From contig NMRA01000406.1 of NCBI GenBank assembly GCA_002633005.1, positions 194,001 through 257,941 of the forward strand: a stretch of DNA of 63,941 nt, read 5' to 3'. The position numbers and the translations under genes are program-made. Below are positions 13,269-27,717 of this stretch, in pieces. The first letter of the stretch is position 1. Every line of letters starts with the position of its first letter. The notes under the pieces are model-generated. The model saw only the letters and a program-made list of their open reading frames with translations, searched no databases and was not told the DNA's origin. This DNA comes from Phoronis australis (lineage: Eukaryota; Phoronida; Phoronidae).

Positions 13269-16200
13269 TATGCACACAAGCATTTCAGAATCAGCTCATT
13301 CCAATTTTGCTAAACCCATAACATGCAAATAGCATCACAGTTTACAGTTATTTATAAGTTCATTGATTTTCTTGGGATTCTGCCTAGTTGACTTTTTGTG
13401 TCAATGAATAAATGGTAAAGTTCTAAACACCGAACAATGTTAACAACACAAAGTGACGGTAATAAATACTAAGCTAACTATAGGCCATGCTGATTTCCTG
13501 CTTGAGGTTGAATTATCAAGAGGAAATTGAACAAAAACTAGCAAATGGTGAAAAACTAATCTATAAATTTCCAGGGTCTGTTGCTACTGGGTGATTCCAG
13601 GCAGCCTTGATGTGACAAGGACCGTGTATTGATCTGAAAAAATGTGTGAAGATAGATTGAAGGGATCACTGTCAGGTCAGATTTAATGAAAGTTATCTGG
13701 TATTAGATTGGGTCATAAATAATGAAAAGTATCAAAAATGTTTTTAATCCCCCTTCTGATGGAATACAATCTGCTTGCTATAAGACACTTGAGTGAGGTT
13801 ACATTAACATATTTAAACAGGTTGTGTGGCAGACATTATCTGATTACATATTTTCATTTGAACATACAGTTTTTACAGAGGCATAATTGCTTTCAATATC
13901 ATTAAGAGAAAGCATGTTACCACATCACATGAGAAGGAAACTCAATGCAAAATGTCATGAAAAAAAAGTAACTAGTAAGATTTCAACATTTTGTAAAGCT
14001 GCTTCTCGGGATCAAAACAACGACAATAAAAATGGAAGTCACGCCCTCTCAGAACGAGGACAATATGAATAAAAGGCATGCACTCTCAAAATGCTGAAAG
14101 AACCATTTTGCCACCAGACTCATTCCTGGTCACATGGTCAGTTGAAATCCTTTACCTACGTAGTAACAAAATAGCTGAGTATGGAACGACAAAATATTTG
14201 TAGTAACAAAATACCTGCACAGTGGCGAAATACCTTTCCAGTAAAAAAGGATGGACATGCAAAAGATGAAATCATTTAGGAACTCTCTTGTAAAACAAGC
14301 ATTTCCCAATACTATTTTACCCTTCAGAAATAGAATTAAAAGTCAACAAACATTTCAGGTCATATTATATTTTGTTGACTAACAACACATGCAATATACC
14401 TAAGGCTGAATGTGCAAGCAAGAATGCTCCATGTAAAAGTAAGAGAAGACGGACATTTTACTGAAATGATGAGTAAAAAAAGTAACTGATATTTCTAATA
14501 TTTCTCCAATATTTGACGACAGAAAAGAATCATTGCAGCGTTTGTTCAAGTTAATGTTCTGGTTTCACTTCCAAGTCATGCAAATTTCATTCATAAATGT
14601 TCTTGTTCAGATTTGCCCATTGGCTAGTTTCCAGTAACTTCCCTGTCCATACTTGGACAACCATAGTAATTATAGTAAACAATGCAGGAAGGTGGAATTG
14701 CCACAACTATTCCTGGGTCAGGGACTGTGGTCACACAGCATTCTGGGATATACCAAACAAGGGGGAATTCTGTGGCTGATTCATGCATTCTCCAGTCTGC
14801 TGATGTCATAGTACTGTCACTGATCTTACGGATGAATGGGCAGCAAGTTATGCCAGGAACTCAACAGTCTACTTGGTTTGCATTTCCTACATTTTAATTA
14901 GTTTAATTCATGTCACATTTAGATGACGTTCATCTAGCAAAGACTGAAATTATACACCGCATGTTATATTACTTATACTAATAAAACCACCAAACACAAA
15001 ATTGTCAATTTTTCTGGCTCACAAATTGTCCATAATGTAAACTATATTTCTCAAGAAAATGTACATAAACTTAAATTCCTTAAATTCTGGTGACCAAAGG
15101 TCATTCACAGTAATTCATTCCATAGTCAGTGACAATAGATATGTTTAAGGTCTGACCATGTATAGGAAAGCGGCACTTGTTTCTTATGACAACCACTTCT
15201 TCCAATAACGTTTTCTCAAATACAGAATACACCATAAAGCCCCAAGGCCAAAAAAATAGTTGACAGGAACAACAAGATGCTAAGGTGATGCATATCATCT
15301 TGTAAAGTGACAGCCTTTTAAGAGTTTTCGTATTTTACCGTATGTTATGGTATGCTACATTGGTTATAAACAAAATGTTTTTGCGAATGGAATTTTGGTT
15401 ATAAATGCCAACTTAATCTCAGCAGGGTGAGACTTTTTACTTTAATAAAATCAATTAAGAGACAAAGATGCCAGCTTAGTAAGTAGCACTGTAAGGTGAT
15501 TGCACCTATTGGTAATAGTGCAACTTTTCATGGTCATAGTGCACTTCTAATGGTTGCTAGTACTACTTATGTATATGGACATGGTTCAGTCATACTGACA
15601 TCTCTAATAGAATGCACCATAAGTCAAATTTCATGAAACTGGCATGGAATGTCTCGACAATGAAAACAAAATTAAAATTGCAAGTTGCTTGGGTATGTTG
15701 CAAGGAATTCTCGCCACAGAGCATAAATAACTGATGAGCACATGAAGTGGATCAGTGTGTCAATCACAAGTCACCTTGACACACACACACATATCCACAT
15801 ATGGTCAAGAATCCATCTTGTAGACAATCTGTTACCATGCAGACATATGCTTCTCATTGGCATAGCTGACAAATTTACCTTATGTTTAGTAGACCTATTA
15901 GTTTTTTGTCAACTATTTATTGTGGTTAATGAGTCACGTAATAAGGGAGACTTGCAACCAAACATTGTGATGACGTCAGTGTGTCCACTGTATTGTCATT
16001 TTACCGACACAAGCAGTGTTAATGCTCATCCATGTACCGTTTGAATCTGAGCAATGTAAACAGTGAATTTCTTGTGGTTCATGAATCAGGACATGACGAC
16101 ATCAACTCTTACTAGCACAGCACTTTCAAGGTAGAAAATAGTAAGGTAGACATTCTTGTGGTAATTACTCAGTCAAATTTGACTCCTTTCGGTAACCATA

Positions 16201-16320
16201 GCGATAGCTGTCACATACAATTAGGACCTGAAGATGTAGCATCAGAGTATTCAGTTCTTGACAGTCAAGCTGGCCAGTTGGAGTGATACTAACTAACATT
16301 GGAGCCAGGCCGATAAAGGT
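13267..16320. other. Intron DNA, nothing recognised
   Basis: No gene supported. At 15615-15680 a stretch TCAAATTTCATGAAACTGGCA resembles the dispersed repeat of 1310-2100 and 62.3-62.9 kb. Overlapping short frames around 14600-14900 are open on both strands but show no domain or splice context. Confidence 0.5.
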
Positions 16321-16329
16321 GAGAGATGT

Positions 16330-16590
16330 GGACTAGGCTAGGATACAGTGTGGATCCATGGAACTAGATTAGTACGGAGTCATGTGGACCATTGCAACAG
16401 GGTTAGGACACAGTGTGGATAGGTTAGGATGCAATGTGGATCCATGAAAATAGGTTAGGATATTATGTAGATCAAAAAAATAGGCAACGATGCAGTGTGC
16501 ATATGAAGACTAGGCTAGGGTGCAGTATGGATGCATGGAATTAGATTAGCCGGGATTCAGTGTGGATATATGGAAGTAGGTTTCGATACA
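16330..16590. repeat. Degenerate tandem repeat, unit about 45 bp
   Basis: Repeated segments of the type GGTTAGGATGCAGTGTGGAT followed by CCATGGAA.TAG, at least six diverged units. Confidence 0.7.
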
Positions 16591-16599
16591 AAATGCTGT

Positions 16600-19500
16600 C
16601 CAGATGCAAATTCATACATTTATAGTTTTATTGGTTTCCACTTTATTACTTAATAGGGATTTGAGCACATAACATTATAAGTATGCCCGTTCAGAATGAC
16701 ATTAACATATACGGGTAGATTATTAAATATGAGGTAACCAAAGGCAATATCTTGGTTCCGCATTCATTTCCATTCAGTAAAAACAATGTGCTCATTTCGG
16801 AGCATTATACTTTAGAAATGACAGACATGATTTAAACAAAACGTTCAGATAACATGCTTTACATATTCTCTGTAAAACACTTAGAAAATAATTTCAAAAC
16901 GTTCTACTTTTGCATGTCTGAAAGGATACCGAAACTAGGTCTTACATAAAACAAAAGAAACAAAGAATTAAAAGACTTTAACAGTGCTTTTGAGATTTTA
17001 TCTACATCAAAATAAATTGATACTGTTTTACTAACAATGACCCTTACATTTTGCTTAATTTTACTTAAGCACATCTTTATGTGAACCAAGTAATGGCAAA
17101 TTGATATAAGGTTAAAATTCAAATTCTACATGCTTTCTACTTTCAGGAAATATGTATTTTATTAAAAATTGTATAATTTTTTTAAACACTTGGCTTCGTG
17201 CACAGAATTGCCTTATAAGGCCCCACATAAGCCACTGTCATTGGCCGTTCTGGATATGCCTACGGTAGTGTGTGTATGACAGTTAACAATCATAATATTT
17301 TCCTCTGGTCAAATTATGGTTGCAAAAGTGCCTTCTAATGTCATCCACTCCAGAACAGTGAAGTGTTTCTTGCATATCTCTGAGAATGTTTATTGAATTA
17401 TTTATACAAACTTTAAATTACAACATCTGTTATCTGAACACACACAGCATCTATGAGCCTTAAATAAACAGTGTCAAAGAAGATAATCAGTTGTGTGTTG
17501 ACACTGGCATTGAAATGAAGGAGATAAGCAAGTATATTAGCCAAACCATTAACTCACTGTTATGACAAATTAATACACCCAGACACCTTCAACAACTGCT
17601 CATCTCAATGGCAGTCAAATAACTTGTTGCTTTGAATATATTTACCACTAGTTTGTGACAAACTCCAATATTTGTCTCAAACGCAGCAACAATTACATTA
17701 ATTCTGTTCTAGCCATAATGATGACTATGGAGCTGACAGTTTCTTACACTGAGTATTTGAAAGTGCTAGAGTTATGAATACAGGAAAGAATGTTCAAACG
17801 AGAATCGGGTGGACTTTGTAAACTTTACCAGTTCTCTCATATAATAGCAATAAAGATTTGAGGAAACGGCTTTATCACACATGGACCTCATGTTGAGAAC
17901 TGTTCTTGACACAGAACGTGTTATCCGTGTCAGCCACTTTTACAAGCAGAAGCTTCGTTTGCACGATTTGACGCGAAGCCTTGATTGCACGATTTAAAAC
18001 ATCATAAATAAAGAGAGGCGGACATGGCATGTTCTGTTCCTTTGCAGTCTCTAACAGCCAATATGTTAAATCAATTAATAACCGACTAATTACATGAGGC
18101 GTACACTACATAAAAACCATTCATTGAGGGCAGCGATGGCCCTTCGTGCTTGATATTGGTGGACTATTAACATGGCACTGTCATTCAGCACACAACTCTT
18201 GGACAGCATCTGACGTGGGCGTTTAAATGACTAGGAATGGTAACCCTGACTGTTTTCATGTGAGTGTACTGTACGATAATGCCAGTCTTTTACTTGCAAT
18301 AATTATGTCAGTCTTCCTTATTTCTAATAAGAATTATGTCAGTCTTTCTTATTTCTTGTAATAATTTACCAGTCTTTCTTACTTCTAAAACTAAACACCA
18401 TTTCTATTTGCTGAATGCTTGTGTTATACATAATCTATTGCTAGTCTAACAATTGAGAGGACTTTTTAGTACTTTCTAGTTAAAGATGTAAGAAGATAAC
18501 CAGGGACTTGTTTCATGAATAATGACTTAAAGCATGGTCTTCTGCTCTCACCTCACAATTATTGAATAAAGGTTTAGCCAAGTAATTATGAGCCATCACA
18601 GTCTAGAAATCATTTATAGAAATTATATCACTAACAGTTATGTGTGTATTCTAAGACACTTTGCCCTTTTGCTCAAGTGAAACAGACCCAGGCTAAATAG
18701 TAGAAATGAAAGATAGAACCATCCCCAAGTGAAAGTAAAGTTTGTTTATCAGTGCAATTGAGAAAACTATGGTTATATAATATTGTACATGTAGTAAATC
18801 ACAAAAAGTAAACTGAGCTTAAACAAAATCTGACCTAACATTGTCCTGGGATAACCTAACCAACTTGGCAAAAGTGAAAATGACCGAGGCTGGTGAAAAT
18901 AAACCTAATTTGTGGCAAGTTTGCCTCACTTAAAAGTTATTTATGCTGTACGCTTTGAAATTTAATGGTGATGCAAAAATTACTCACGAACAGAAAATGC
19001 ACTTTAGGAAAACTAATCTTTGTCAAAATCTATAGGCTACCCTCGGTAACACATCAAGTTATATGATTGCAGAAACTGATTTGGTTACAGTTCAGATTTC
19101 GATCAAGATATTCCTCACTGATTAGTGCATCTTTTGTAGAGGAATTTCATCAAGCAGGTCGATTATTAATTAATCAAACATATATTGGTACACAGCAATG
19201 ACTGATTGCCCGCACCAACTCAAACACCAGTGAGACAGTTATGTCAACTATTGATCTGTTGGTGTCATGCAGTGCACATAACCAGGTGAACATGACAGAC
19301 GGGTTCACCTCAGTTTTCAAACATCAAACATTGTAGCCTGTGGTGGTAATAGAAATCTGATATTTTAGTGGTTGGTTCAGATATGCATCATTAGCTCACC
19401 ACCCTATCAAACAAATGAGTTTACATGAAATACATTTTGAAGTGCCTGCAGAAACATTGTCCTTCCAGTCCCATTCCACTCTTATAGGTGGTGTTTTCAT

Positions 19501-22500
19501 ACAGGTGTAAATAGCTTTTAACAGACTTCATAACTAGGTGAACATCAATAAAGGTTCAAAACTGTTCAATCCGGTCACTCTCAACCATTCACCACCACCC
19601 ACAAAAGGTTACAGCCAGCCTTTCAACTACAGCTCACAATAGCAATACGATCCTGCAACTGATTGCAGATATGTATTGAATTAAAAAATTAGGTTATTAT
19701 ACATTCATTCCTCAATAGCATTGTTCACTCAGTTCCACCTGGTGATTACAAACCGTCACGAACAGCATGATATTATGCTATGTACGGTAAACATTCTCCA
19801 GCTTGAGTAGTGAAAAATTAATTATTTTGTTCAAGGTCAGATATTTAATCAAATTTTAGAAAATAATAGGCATTAATGATCATCCCAAATTCAACAAAGA
19901 ATATTTCATCTTGATGTTGCACATAATAATGCTGCATCCATGGTTACGTTTTATGATTTTACCAGACAGTCGATACAAACGCACTGTATGATCTTTGAGA
20001 AATACAATGAGGCATCAAAATTGTCTAAGTTCCAATCCTAAGAATCAAGAAAATTCCATTTCAGCTTGAATTTCAGCGTCTAAAAAATGTAGACTGTCTC
20101 AAGCTGACGAATTTTTACTGTACCTGGCATTATGTCAAAGAAACAAACTTTAACTTCAGACCACTTATCACTATAAATCACTTAACACTGTAAAACAGGT
20201 GTTTACTTGTTCCTACTGTAGGGAGATGGATTCTGGACTCATAAATAACCAACAATTTGTTATTGCTCAGGACCAGGCAGGGTACATAAATGACTTACCC
20301 TAATAACTCACTGAGCCTGGTCTCAAGCAATAAACCAACTGTCTGTTCTTTCTAGTTTCAAATTACCTCTTATTTGAGCAAGTAACAAGTTAGGACCAAC
20401 AATACTATTAACAGTCCAAATAAAGGATTCCTTCAAAGTTTCACAGAAATGGACAATATCATGATGAGGAAGATGTCAGTGGGACACTAGCGACAATGGA
20501 AGCAACAATTGACATCAATGATTATAAACACTGATTCATAGCCATAGAAAGTAAATAAGTGAAATTTCAGGCATGGAAGGATTAAAAATCATATTCTCGA
20601 CATCACTAAATACTTTTGTAAGACACTTGATCCTAAGGCATTGGTTATCGACAACAGAATCATTTTCACCAGTTTATTTGTAAGACAAAGGGCCCAACAA
20701 GCTACTTCCAGTGAAGGACCACGTGCATTTAAAGGTTCAGGGACACCATCATTTGTTTATGAGCATCCTTTGAGCAGACCAACAAGTGTACACCTGAAGA
20801 TGTATTACCCTGCAGTCCCTGTACCCTGTCACCAACACAATAGGACAAGTGTATACACTTCAGAGCACTTCAATACACATAATTCAGGTTTGCTGACAAA
20901 ACTCAGCTTTGAGGTCATACAGCCATTTGATCAGCAATGCATGGCAACAATTGGTATAAAGTTTATATAGGTTAATTCACCTGCCATATAAGTAAGGTGT
21001 GATAAAGAAGCCTTCAGGTAAGGTTCTATTCAAGGTGGCCTCTCCAGAAGATATTTGTATAGGTAATAACATCTTGCAAAGGACAACGAAAACCACTGAT
21101 CAATCTGATAAAACCATGTTGAGATGGATTTCAATATTTTGTAAAAATGCAGGTAACTTAAGTTTCTGAAGAGAGCTGGGTCAAATGATTTAGAGTATGC
21201 TGGTATTTTTGTGTATTGTTCAAGTTCACAAATCTACACCTGTCAGGTGACATTATGCTGGCAGTTTGTGATGCAAGAGTTCCACTCCAATTAATAATGA
21301 GGTTAATTACATCAAAGCCTCTTCTCAACAATACAGGTTAAAGTCATCACCTGTATACACATCCTGCCCACATGACCTTAAAACTAGGTCGCAACTTGAT
21401 GGCTTACTGAAAATCATGCTACTTTATAAGATATACAAAGGAGTGCATATTTGATTCACACACATTCTTATGATTGTGTAATTAAAAATGAAAAGTTGTA
21501 ATAACATTCATCTAAAGCAAACACCAATGGCATATTACCGTAAGCATTCGGTTAAGATAACTCATTCACCAAAATAACTTGGCATGTAGAGTAAGGGTGA
21601 AAGTCTGCACTGCTTCAGAGATAGGTATTTTCACCTGTATTCCACCTACTTAGGTGATCAGGTGATACAGTAACCTGCAGACTGTCTCTGGGCTAGAAGA
21701 TAAAGGGAATCTAGATAGATGGCTAGGACTCGCAGTGGCAATGGATAAACTTCACCTTTAGGGGCATCAAGCGCGCACGGGAGGAGGGCGTGTTGCAATT
21801 TTTATGTAAACGATAATCACCTGAATTTTCAGATAGGATTGATGGTAAATTTTTATTGATTGAACAAGAGAAAGTTGAAAAAATTAGACAGGTTTGAGGA
21901 ATTGGAAATAAGATGGAAAGAGAATGTACTACTTAAGCAAAATATCTAACGACTTGCAATAGTGTTAGTCAGTAGTGGTACCAAATGTAACATTTATTCA
22001 TGCAGTTTACCATTGGTGTTGGTACCGGTAATATACAACAGTCAAAGGTAATGCAGTGAGTTACACATACAACATTTTCAGGCTATCTTCTTCTTAATTC
22101 AATGCCTTAGCAAGTGTAAAAGAAATAAACGATGCAATACAAGAGCTGTTATTATAATAGAATAGTGACTTTGATCAATAAATCACCTAGAAAACTGTGC
22201 ATAAAATTCAGCACAGCTACTGTGTAATTGTGTAATTAAGAAGGTGTGGAGACTACCAGAATTAGGTCACAGCTTTTATTTAATAGGCAATTGGAAGAAA
22301 TTCAGACAGCAGTGGCAATTAATTGCATATGGTTAAGTTAATTAGACACACTGATTTTGTACTTCAAAGCTATAAAGTAACTTCAACCCCAGTAAATTAG
22401 CTTAATTAATTTCACAAGCCACCTGCCAATCATATCTCTGTGTCCGGTCTCTAATCCTTCCTGCCCTCACTCAGCCCCCATCCCCCCATCCCCCCATCTC

Positions 22501-25433
22501 TCAATCATCTCGCGCTGTCTTTAACCTTTCCCCCTCAATATTCTCCCAACCTTCCTAACGTTCTTCTACTGGCTTTTTTGCATCAGTGTAAAATATACAG
22601 ACACGGTTTACAAAATATTTAGATGGTCCAAACATCCCTCACTTCCACATACACGCAATCCTGGATCACCAGTTCAGCAAAGAATCAAAAAGCTATTACA
22701 AAGTAACTGAAAAAGCAGATCATCTTATAACAAATCATGGAAGCCGCCAATTTCTCTTGAAAATAAATTTTCTATGAAATTGTTAAAATATATCAACTGA
22801 CGACACGTGTTTCTCAATACAGTAATTCCTAAATTTGACATTTTCTCATTTTTCAAAGTCTGCCTTACTTTACAGAAAATAATGGGATTTACCAAAAGTT
22901 GTTTTATCATATCTCCACAGTAGAAAGCATACTAGTAACAGACTAAAATATCCCCGATATTTATTTTTGTGGGGAAATTTGACAAAATAGAGTTTCAATT
23001 ACGTTGTGTGCTAAATAAGTGAATTAAATACTTATAAATAGAATATTTTCCTAACACTAAAATAAAATTTATCACCGTTTCCCTGCTTGTCCAAATATTA
23101 TAGTCTTTTCATCCAGCACTATGTCATCAATAGGGAAAAATAAACTCAATAAAGCCTGCCAAACATTTTAGCAATTTGCCAGTTAACAAAGAGGTGCATC
23201 ATGGTCTACAAATATTATTCATAAAATACACAAGTAGAGAACGGAGCGACACCAATTTTGAGTAAAAAGAAATTCGCCCCAATAATTCTGAGACAGAGGG
23301 AACTGGGACCATTTAAGTTTCACATCACCATAGAAGGTTATGCAATTCCTGTAAAATTGTTCCACCAATCGTCATTTTCAATATCTAAGTCTATGGACAA
23401 TGTATGCCCTGATTTTGGACAACTGCTTGGCTTTTAGCTACTCTAGGCAGGAAATAGTTTTTACTTGCTTTTCATTATAAAGTGTAGAACTTTCAAGTAA
23501 TCTTAAGTGATACTATGGTACATTGCCTTGATAACAGAATGGTTAGTGGACCACAATTCAATTCCTTTAGAATGCTACAATAAGAAATATGCAGAATAGG
23601 CATTTTATAAATATTTTAGGATTGTAATGATTTCTATGGGTGAGCTGCTTCACTGAACACTTAGTTGACAGTACATACAGAGGCATTGTTCATGTATGAC
23701 TCACATCTCTCAAGGCAATCTAGAGCTTCAGCCAGTAATCACAGGGTTTTGCTTCAACTAGAACATTAACTGCCCAGACACAAAATAATGCTTTTTTTCT
23801 CCAACTGTTATCTAGGCTGACATCACATTAAATATTCAATGCAGCAACCAAGTCAAATATCTTGTCAGAATAAATGACTAGTTGTTGTTGATAGAGCATG
23901 TTTCAAGCACTGTTCAAGTACTTATAATGTAACCTAACTCACCAGTCTACAAGTATAAGTATATGTACCGTGACAAAACATTAATTTCTGTGTAGTGAAA
24001 TTGTCATGATTACATTCGCAATTACTGCTTATCGTGACTCAAGTTTCAGAGAAAAAAATTTGAATGGAAATATGAAACAGCACTTAACGGTATGTATTAT
24101 AATGCAGTAGTATTCGAATTGACAAATATTTTTTTTTTTGAAATTTATTTTATCATGCATCACACATTTAAGTTCATGGCAAACATAATCATAAAATTCT
24201 GATTGCATTAAACAATTATCACAAAATTTATTTCCACCCACAAAAATAATTGAAATACTTTTATGTACTTAACTTAGCTTGACTTCACGCATATGTGCAG
24301 ACAACAACTTGATGTGTGCATTGTACAGAAACCATAGTCATAAGTTTTAAACATGAAGTGGCTTACACAACTTAAAAGTTTGAAAACAGTGTTAGTAGTG
24401 CAGTGGCAGAGAGTATGAGCTATTGTATATCATCCTAGGCAACAGGAAGTGCAGTCGTGTTTTTAATCAAGTTTACCATAAAAGTTGCACGTGACGAAAA
24501 ACAGTTAGTTGATAATTCAAAGATCAGATTCAGATTTATTAACTGCTGGAATTCTAACAAATAATGTAGAATTGTGTGATAATATTGAACAGTTAAAACG
24601 AACTTTATTGAAATGCGATTGATAATTACAGGGTAGCACTTCATTAAAAACCTTTATACGGGAATAAATGACATTGAACAACAGAACACAGGTTCAATCA
24701 GTAAATTTTAAAATACAATCAAAACACAACATTGTGTTATACCACAGATTATCAACTACACAGAAGAGTCTTGTACCACAGTTAAACGAGACCATTGATT
24801 TAACCTAAAATGTGCAGTTTTTGTGACCTATGAAGATGATAGTGCAAAGTTCACCGAAACTCCGATAATCAATACATCTGGAGCTGTGAAGTCCCAGTGG
24901 AACTGTCCTCTGCAGCCATCTTGAGCCTGACATCTAATCAGATTATAAACAATGACATCAAGTCTAGTCATGAGATAAAAATCCTTTCTTTTACAATATA
25001 TAAAAGGTAAACCATCTGACTTCTTAAAATGGCAAAATGCTTGAAATTATAAACGATCTGACTTCTTAAAATGGCAAAATGCGACTTAAGCTGTTTGTAT
25101 TGAATTCACAAGATTGTATCTCATTGCATCAAAAGAAAAAAGAGAGCAAAGTAATCAATACCGTTCTGTGAATAAGAAATACACATGAGACAAGATTGGA
25201 AATTTAATGTGGGCAACTTGTCTGAATTGAGAAAAAGCTGAAGTTGACATGAAATTTTTTGTTCCGATTCACCCAAGTGTAAGCAACAGCAATTGTCTGT
25301 ATTAACACGTAAATTCCAAAACAAGAGTATTCTTTTTCATCTTCATTGCTATCATCTTGTATCAATATGGCTGGCAAGTTAAATTCTATGTTGTCAAGAT
25401 TTCTTCACAAAAGAAAACAATATTAACACTTTA
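16600..25433. other. Intron DNA with minor repeats
   Basis: No gene supported. It contains a roughly 35-bp triplicate (TTATGTCAGTCTTTCTTATT) at 18290-18395; half of a dispersed repeat pair at 19782-19900 (partner 33311-33420, sharing ATTCTCCA and AAATTAATTATTTTG.TCAA); a pyrimidine tract at 22455-22520; and a 42-bp tandem duplication (ATCTGACTTCTTAAAATGGC) at 25014-25085. The 109-codon frame at 20641-20970 has no recognisable features. Confidence 0.5.
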
Positions 25434-25570
25434 GTCTATTTCCGTCGTGGTTTGTAGTGTGTAGATGTCGGAAATCAAAATTTGGTAAAATTTCAATTAT
25501 TTGCAGCATGGTAATCAGCCTTTGAAAATTAGAAAAATTATTATTTTATCAATTATTTTTTGCGAAATTA
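25434..25570 (+). repeat. Dispersed repeat, copy 2 (partner at 7939)
   Basis: Same ordered blocks as 7939-8075 at roughly three-quarters identity by eye. Confidence 0.65.
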
Positions 25571-26339
25571 GTGAAAAGTACTGTAGCCTAAACCAGCGAT
25601 GTCATGTTGCTAAGATAAACAACACCATACCTTAGCAGGTGTCTGGGCTACAGTTTCAACACCAAAAGACAGAACTGACAATATTTATTTCCTTGTATAG
25701 AGGAAATGAGGTATGTAAAAGATTTGCTCGAGTTTCACAACTCCTACATGGTTTGATATAACCGCTTGTAAATACTGACAATAAAAAGTCTATTTGAACA
25801 AGATAAGGTGACACAGTTGTGTGATGTAGTGTGCACAAGCAATGTTTTAACCTCAGGTGTGTCTCAGTTTTAACTATGTCTACAGATATGCCTGTTGAAT
25901 TATCTGTGATAAATCAGGTAGTGAACTCACTCACTGGGTCGGCCCAGTCATAATTCAGATCAGCCAATCAGAGCATAACCACAAGGACTTCTCACTTGGG
26001 CATAACCCTTCATCATTCATGCATTTGATGACAGATTACACGGTCATATTTGGAGATTGTACGTGATTTGTATAGGAAGCGTTCCGTCACAGTGTATTGG
26101 CTGCAGTTGACTCTATGAGGACAAATAGTATGAAAGATATGCCATACTTCAGGTTGGTGGATTAAGTTTTGATGACCTGGTTTTGGATGTCATCCAGTCA
26201 ATTTAAATGTGAAAGTACAGATTGATGTGTTTGTTTAATCAGTTGTAAAAATACTGTATTTCTACTAAGGAACTTTCAGGTCTCAGTGGTCTTGTTTCGT
26301 GTCTAAAAATATCTACAAAAACTGCTTTCCCATTGACCA

Positions 26340-26510
26340 AACCGCAGTAAAGAGCTAGTGAAATATACCATAAGATAATTAAGATAAGAAACGGTAGTAA
26401 AAAGTCATCGTTTTAAAGTCATCGTTTCCATGGACTGGATTTAAAACTCACTGCAGTAAAGAACTAAGATTAAACGGATTAAGACCACAGACTGTGTGAT
26501 GAACATTTAG
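26340..26510. repeat. Short relative of the THAP-bearing repeat at 34.69-35.13 kb
   Basis: Block A (GATAATTAAGATAAG.. then GGTAGTAAA, 26364-26391) and block B (TTAAACGGATTAAGACCACA, about 26472-26491) both recur at 34693-34725 and about 35099-35118. Here they are about 80 bp apart, there about 380 bp apart. This looks like an internally deleted copy. Confidence 0.6.
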
Positions 26511-27299
26511 GACGAGACCTGGCTCAAGTTCAATATCTGTCTCGTGGTGAGAAAAATCTAGCCAAAATCACGTGCTTTCATTAAAAATGAATGGCAAGAT
26601 CTTGCATTTCTAGCAAGACACTAGTATTATTGAACTCGACCCTGGATGAAGGTGGAGCCAAAATGAAGTTCAGTGAGATGATCAGTCACAGAAATTGCAT
26701 TGCTCAGACTTAGCAGGATTGAAGTTTCGACAAGAGACCAATTTGAACTTCTGACTTTCTGGAAGCTCATATTTTTTAATTCTAATGCGATCGAATGACA
26801 GAGATTGAATAGAGGACAGTGAAGTGAAATTGACTCACGTCAAACCGACAAGACAACTTTACTGTGGTAGCCATGTTTATTCTGGTGAATTAAGCAATCC
26901 TACAGACTTATCCTGCTCTATTTTACGCTAGCTAAATCCAGGTTCTGAAGAGGAGTAAATTACAATACCGCAGTAAATTTTGTCCGGTAGTAAATGACCG
27001 TGCCCATTAAAGTTAAGCCATTTGAGGTCAGTGAAGAATGTTACACTGGGGGAGTAAAGGTGCAATAGAATGAAAGCAGTTAAAGTTAAACAGATTTCAA
27101 AAGTAATAAAGCAAGTTTCTCTGGACAAATCTGAACATCCGACATCTTGTAGGATACCTTGAAAATAGTTTTAGATACCCTAGTTATCCAAATCAAAGCA
27201 TGTGGATGATGATCTTGAAATTTTCAATTTTGAATACCTTCAATAAAGACACAATGTTATGTAATAACGCCATACATGACAAACAAGAATTGTGTTGTA

Positions 27300-27713
27300 T
27301 GTGCCGTTTACACTTACAAAGTTGACACGGATCAGCTGACATGGAACAAGTTGTTCCAGTGCGTAAACGGACTGACACGGAGAAAATTGACACCGCGGTG
27401 ACAAATTTTTGCCACCCGTTTGTGAGTTAGAGCAATTTGCGCCCGAACATCTTGCGCCGTGTCAATTATAAGTCTAAACGCGAAACTGCAGCGAGGCGGA
27501 AAGGATCATCTCTACTGCGCTTGTGCAATGACCTTCGTACAGGTTCTGCAACTCTCGTCATTTGTAAACCTGCGCATGTGCGATCCAGTCTCTCCAGCCA
27601 GTAATTTCCATCTTGCCATGGTTAGTGAGTTGCGTGTGTAAACAGCCGCTTGACACGGGTCAACTTTCTCCGTGTCAGTTGCGCCGGACCAAACGTTGAT
27701 GTCTAAACGGGAC
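27300..27713. mobile_element. MITE with TGTA flanks and subterminal stem
   Basis: The ends GTGCCGTTTACAC and GTCTAAACGGGAC are imperfect inverted repeats, flanked by TGTA on both sides (27296-27299, 27714-27717). Subterminal arms ACTGACACGGAGAAAATTGA (about 27371) and its near complement at about 27651-27680 would pair as a stem. The interior is CpG-rich compared with surrounding DNA. Family not identified. Confidence 0.55.
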
Positions 27714-27717
27714 TGTA

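Noticed and set aside
13082-13279. 65-codon minus-strand frame with (CV)n
   Set aside because: Translation of a CA microsatellite.
20641-20970. 109-codon plus-strand frame
   Set aside because: No domain, no splice context, ordinary intron composition.
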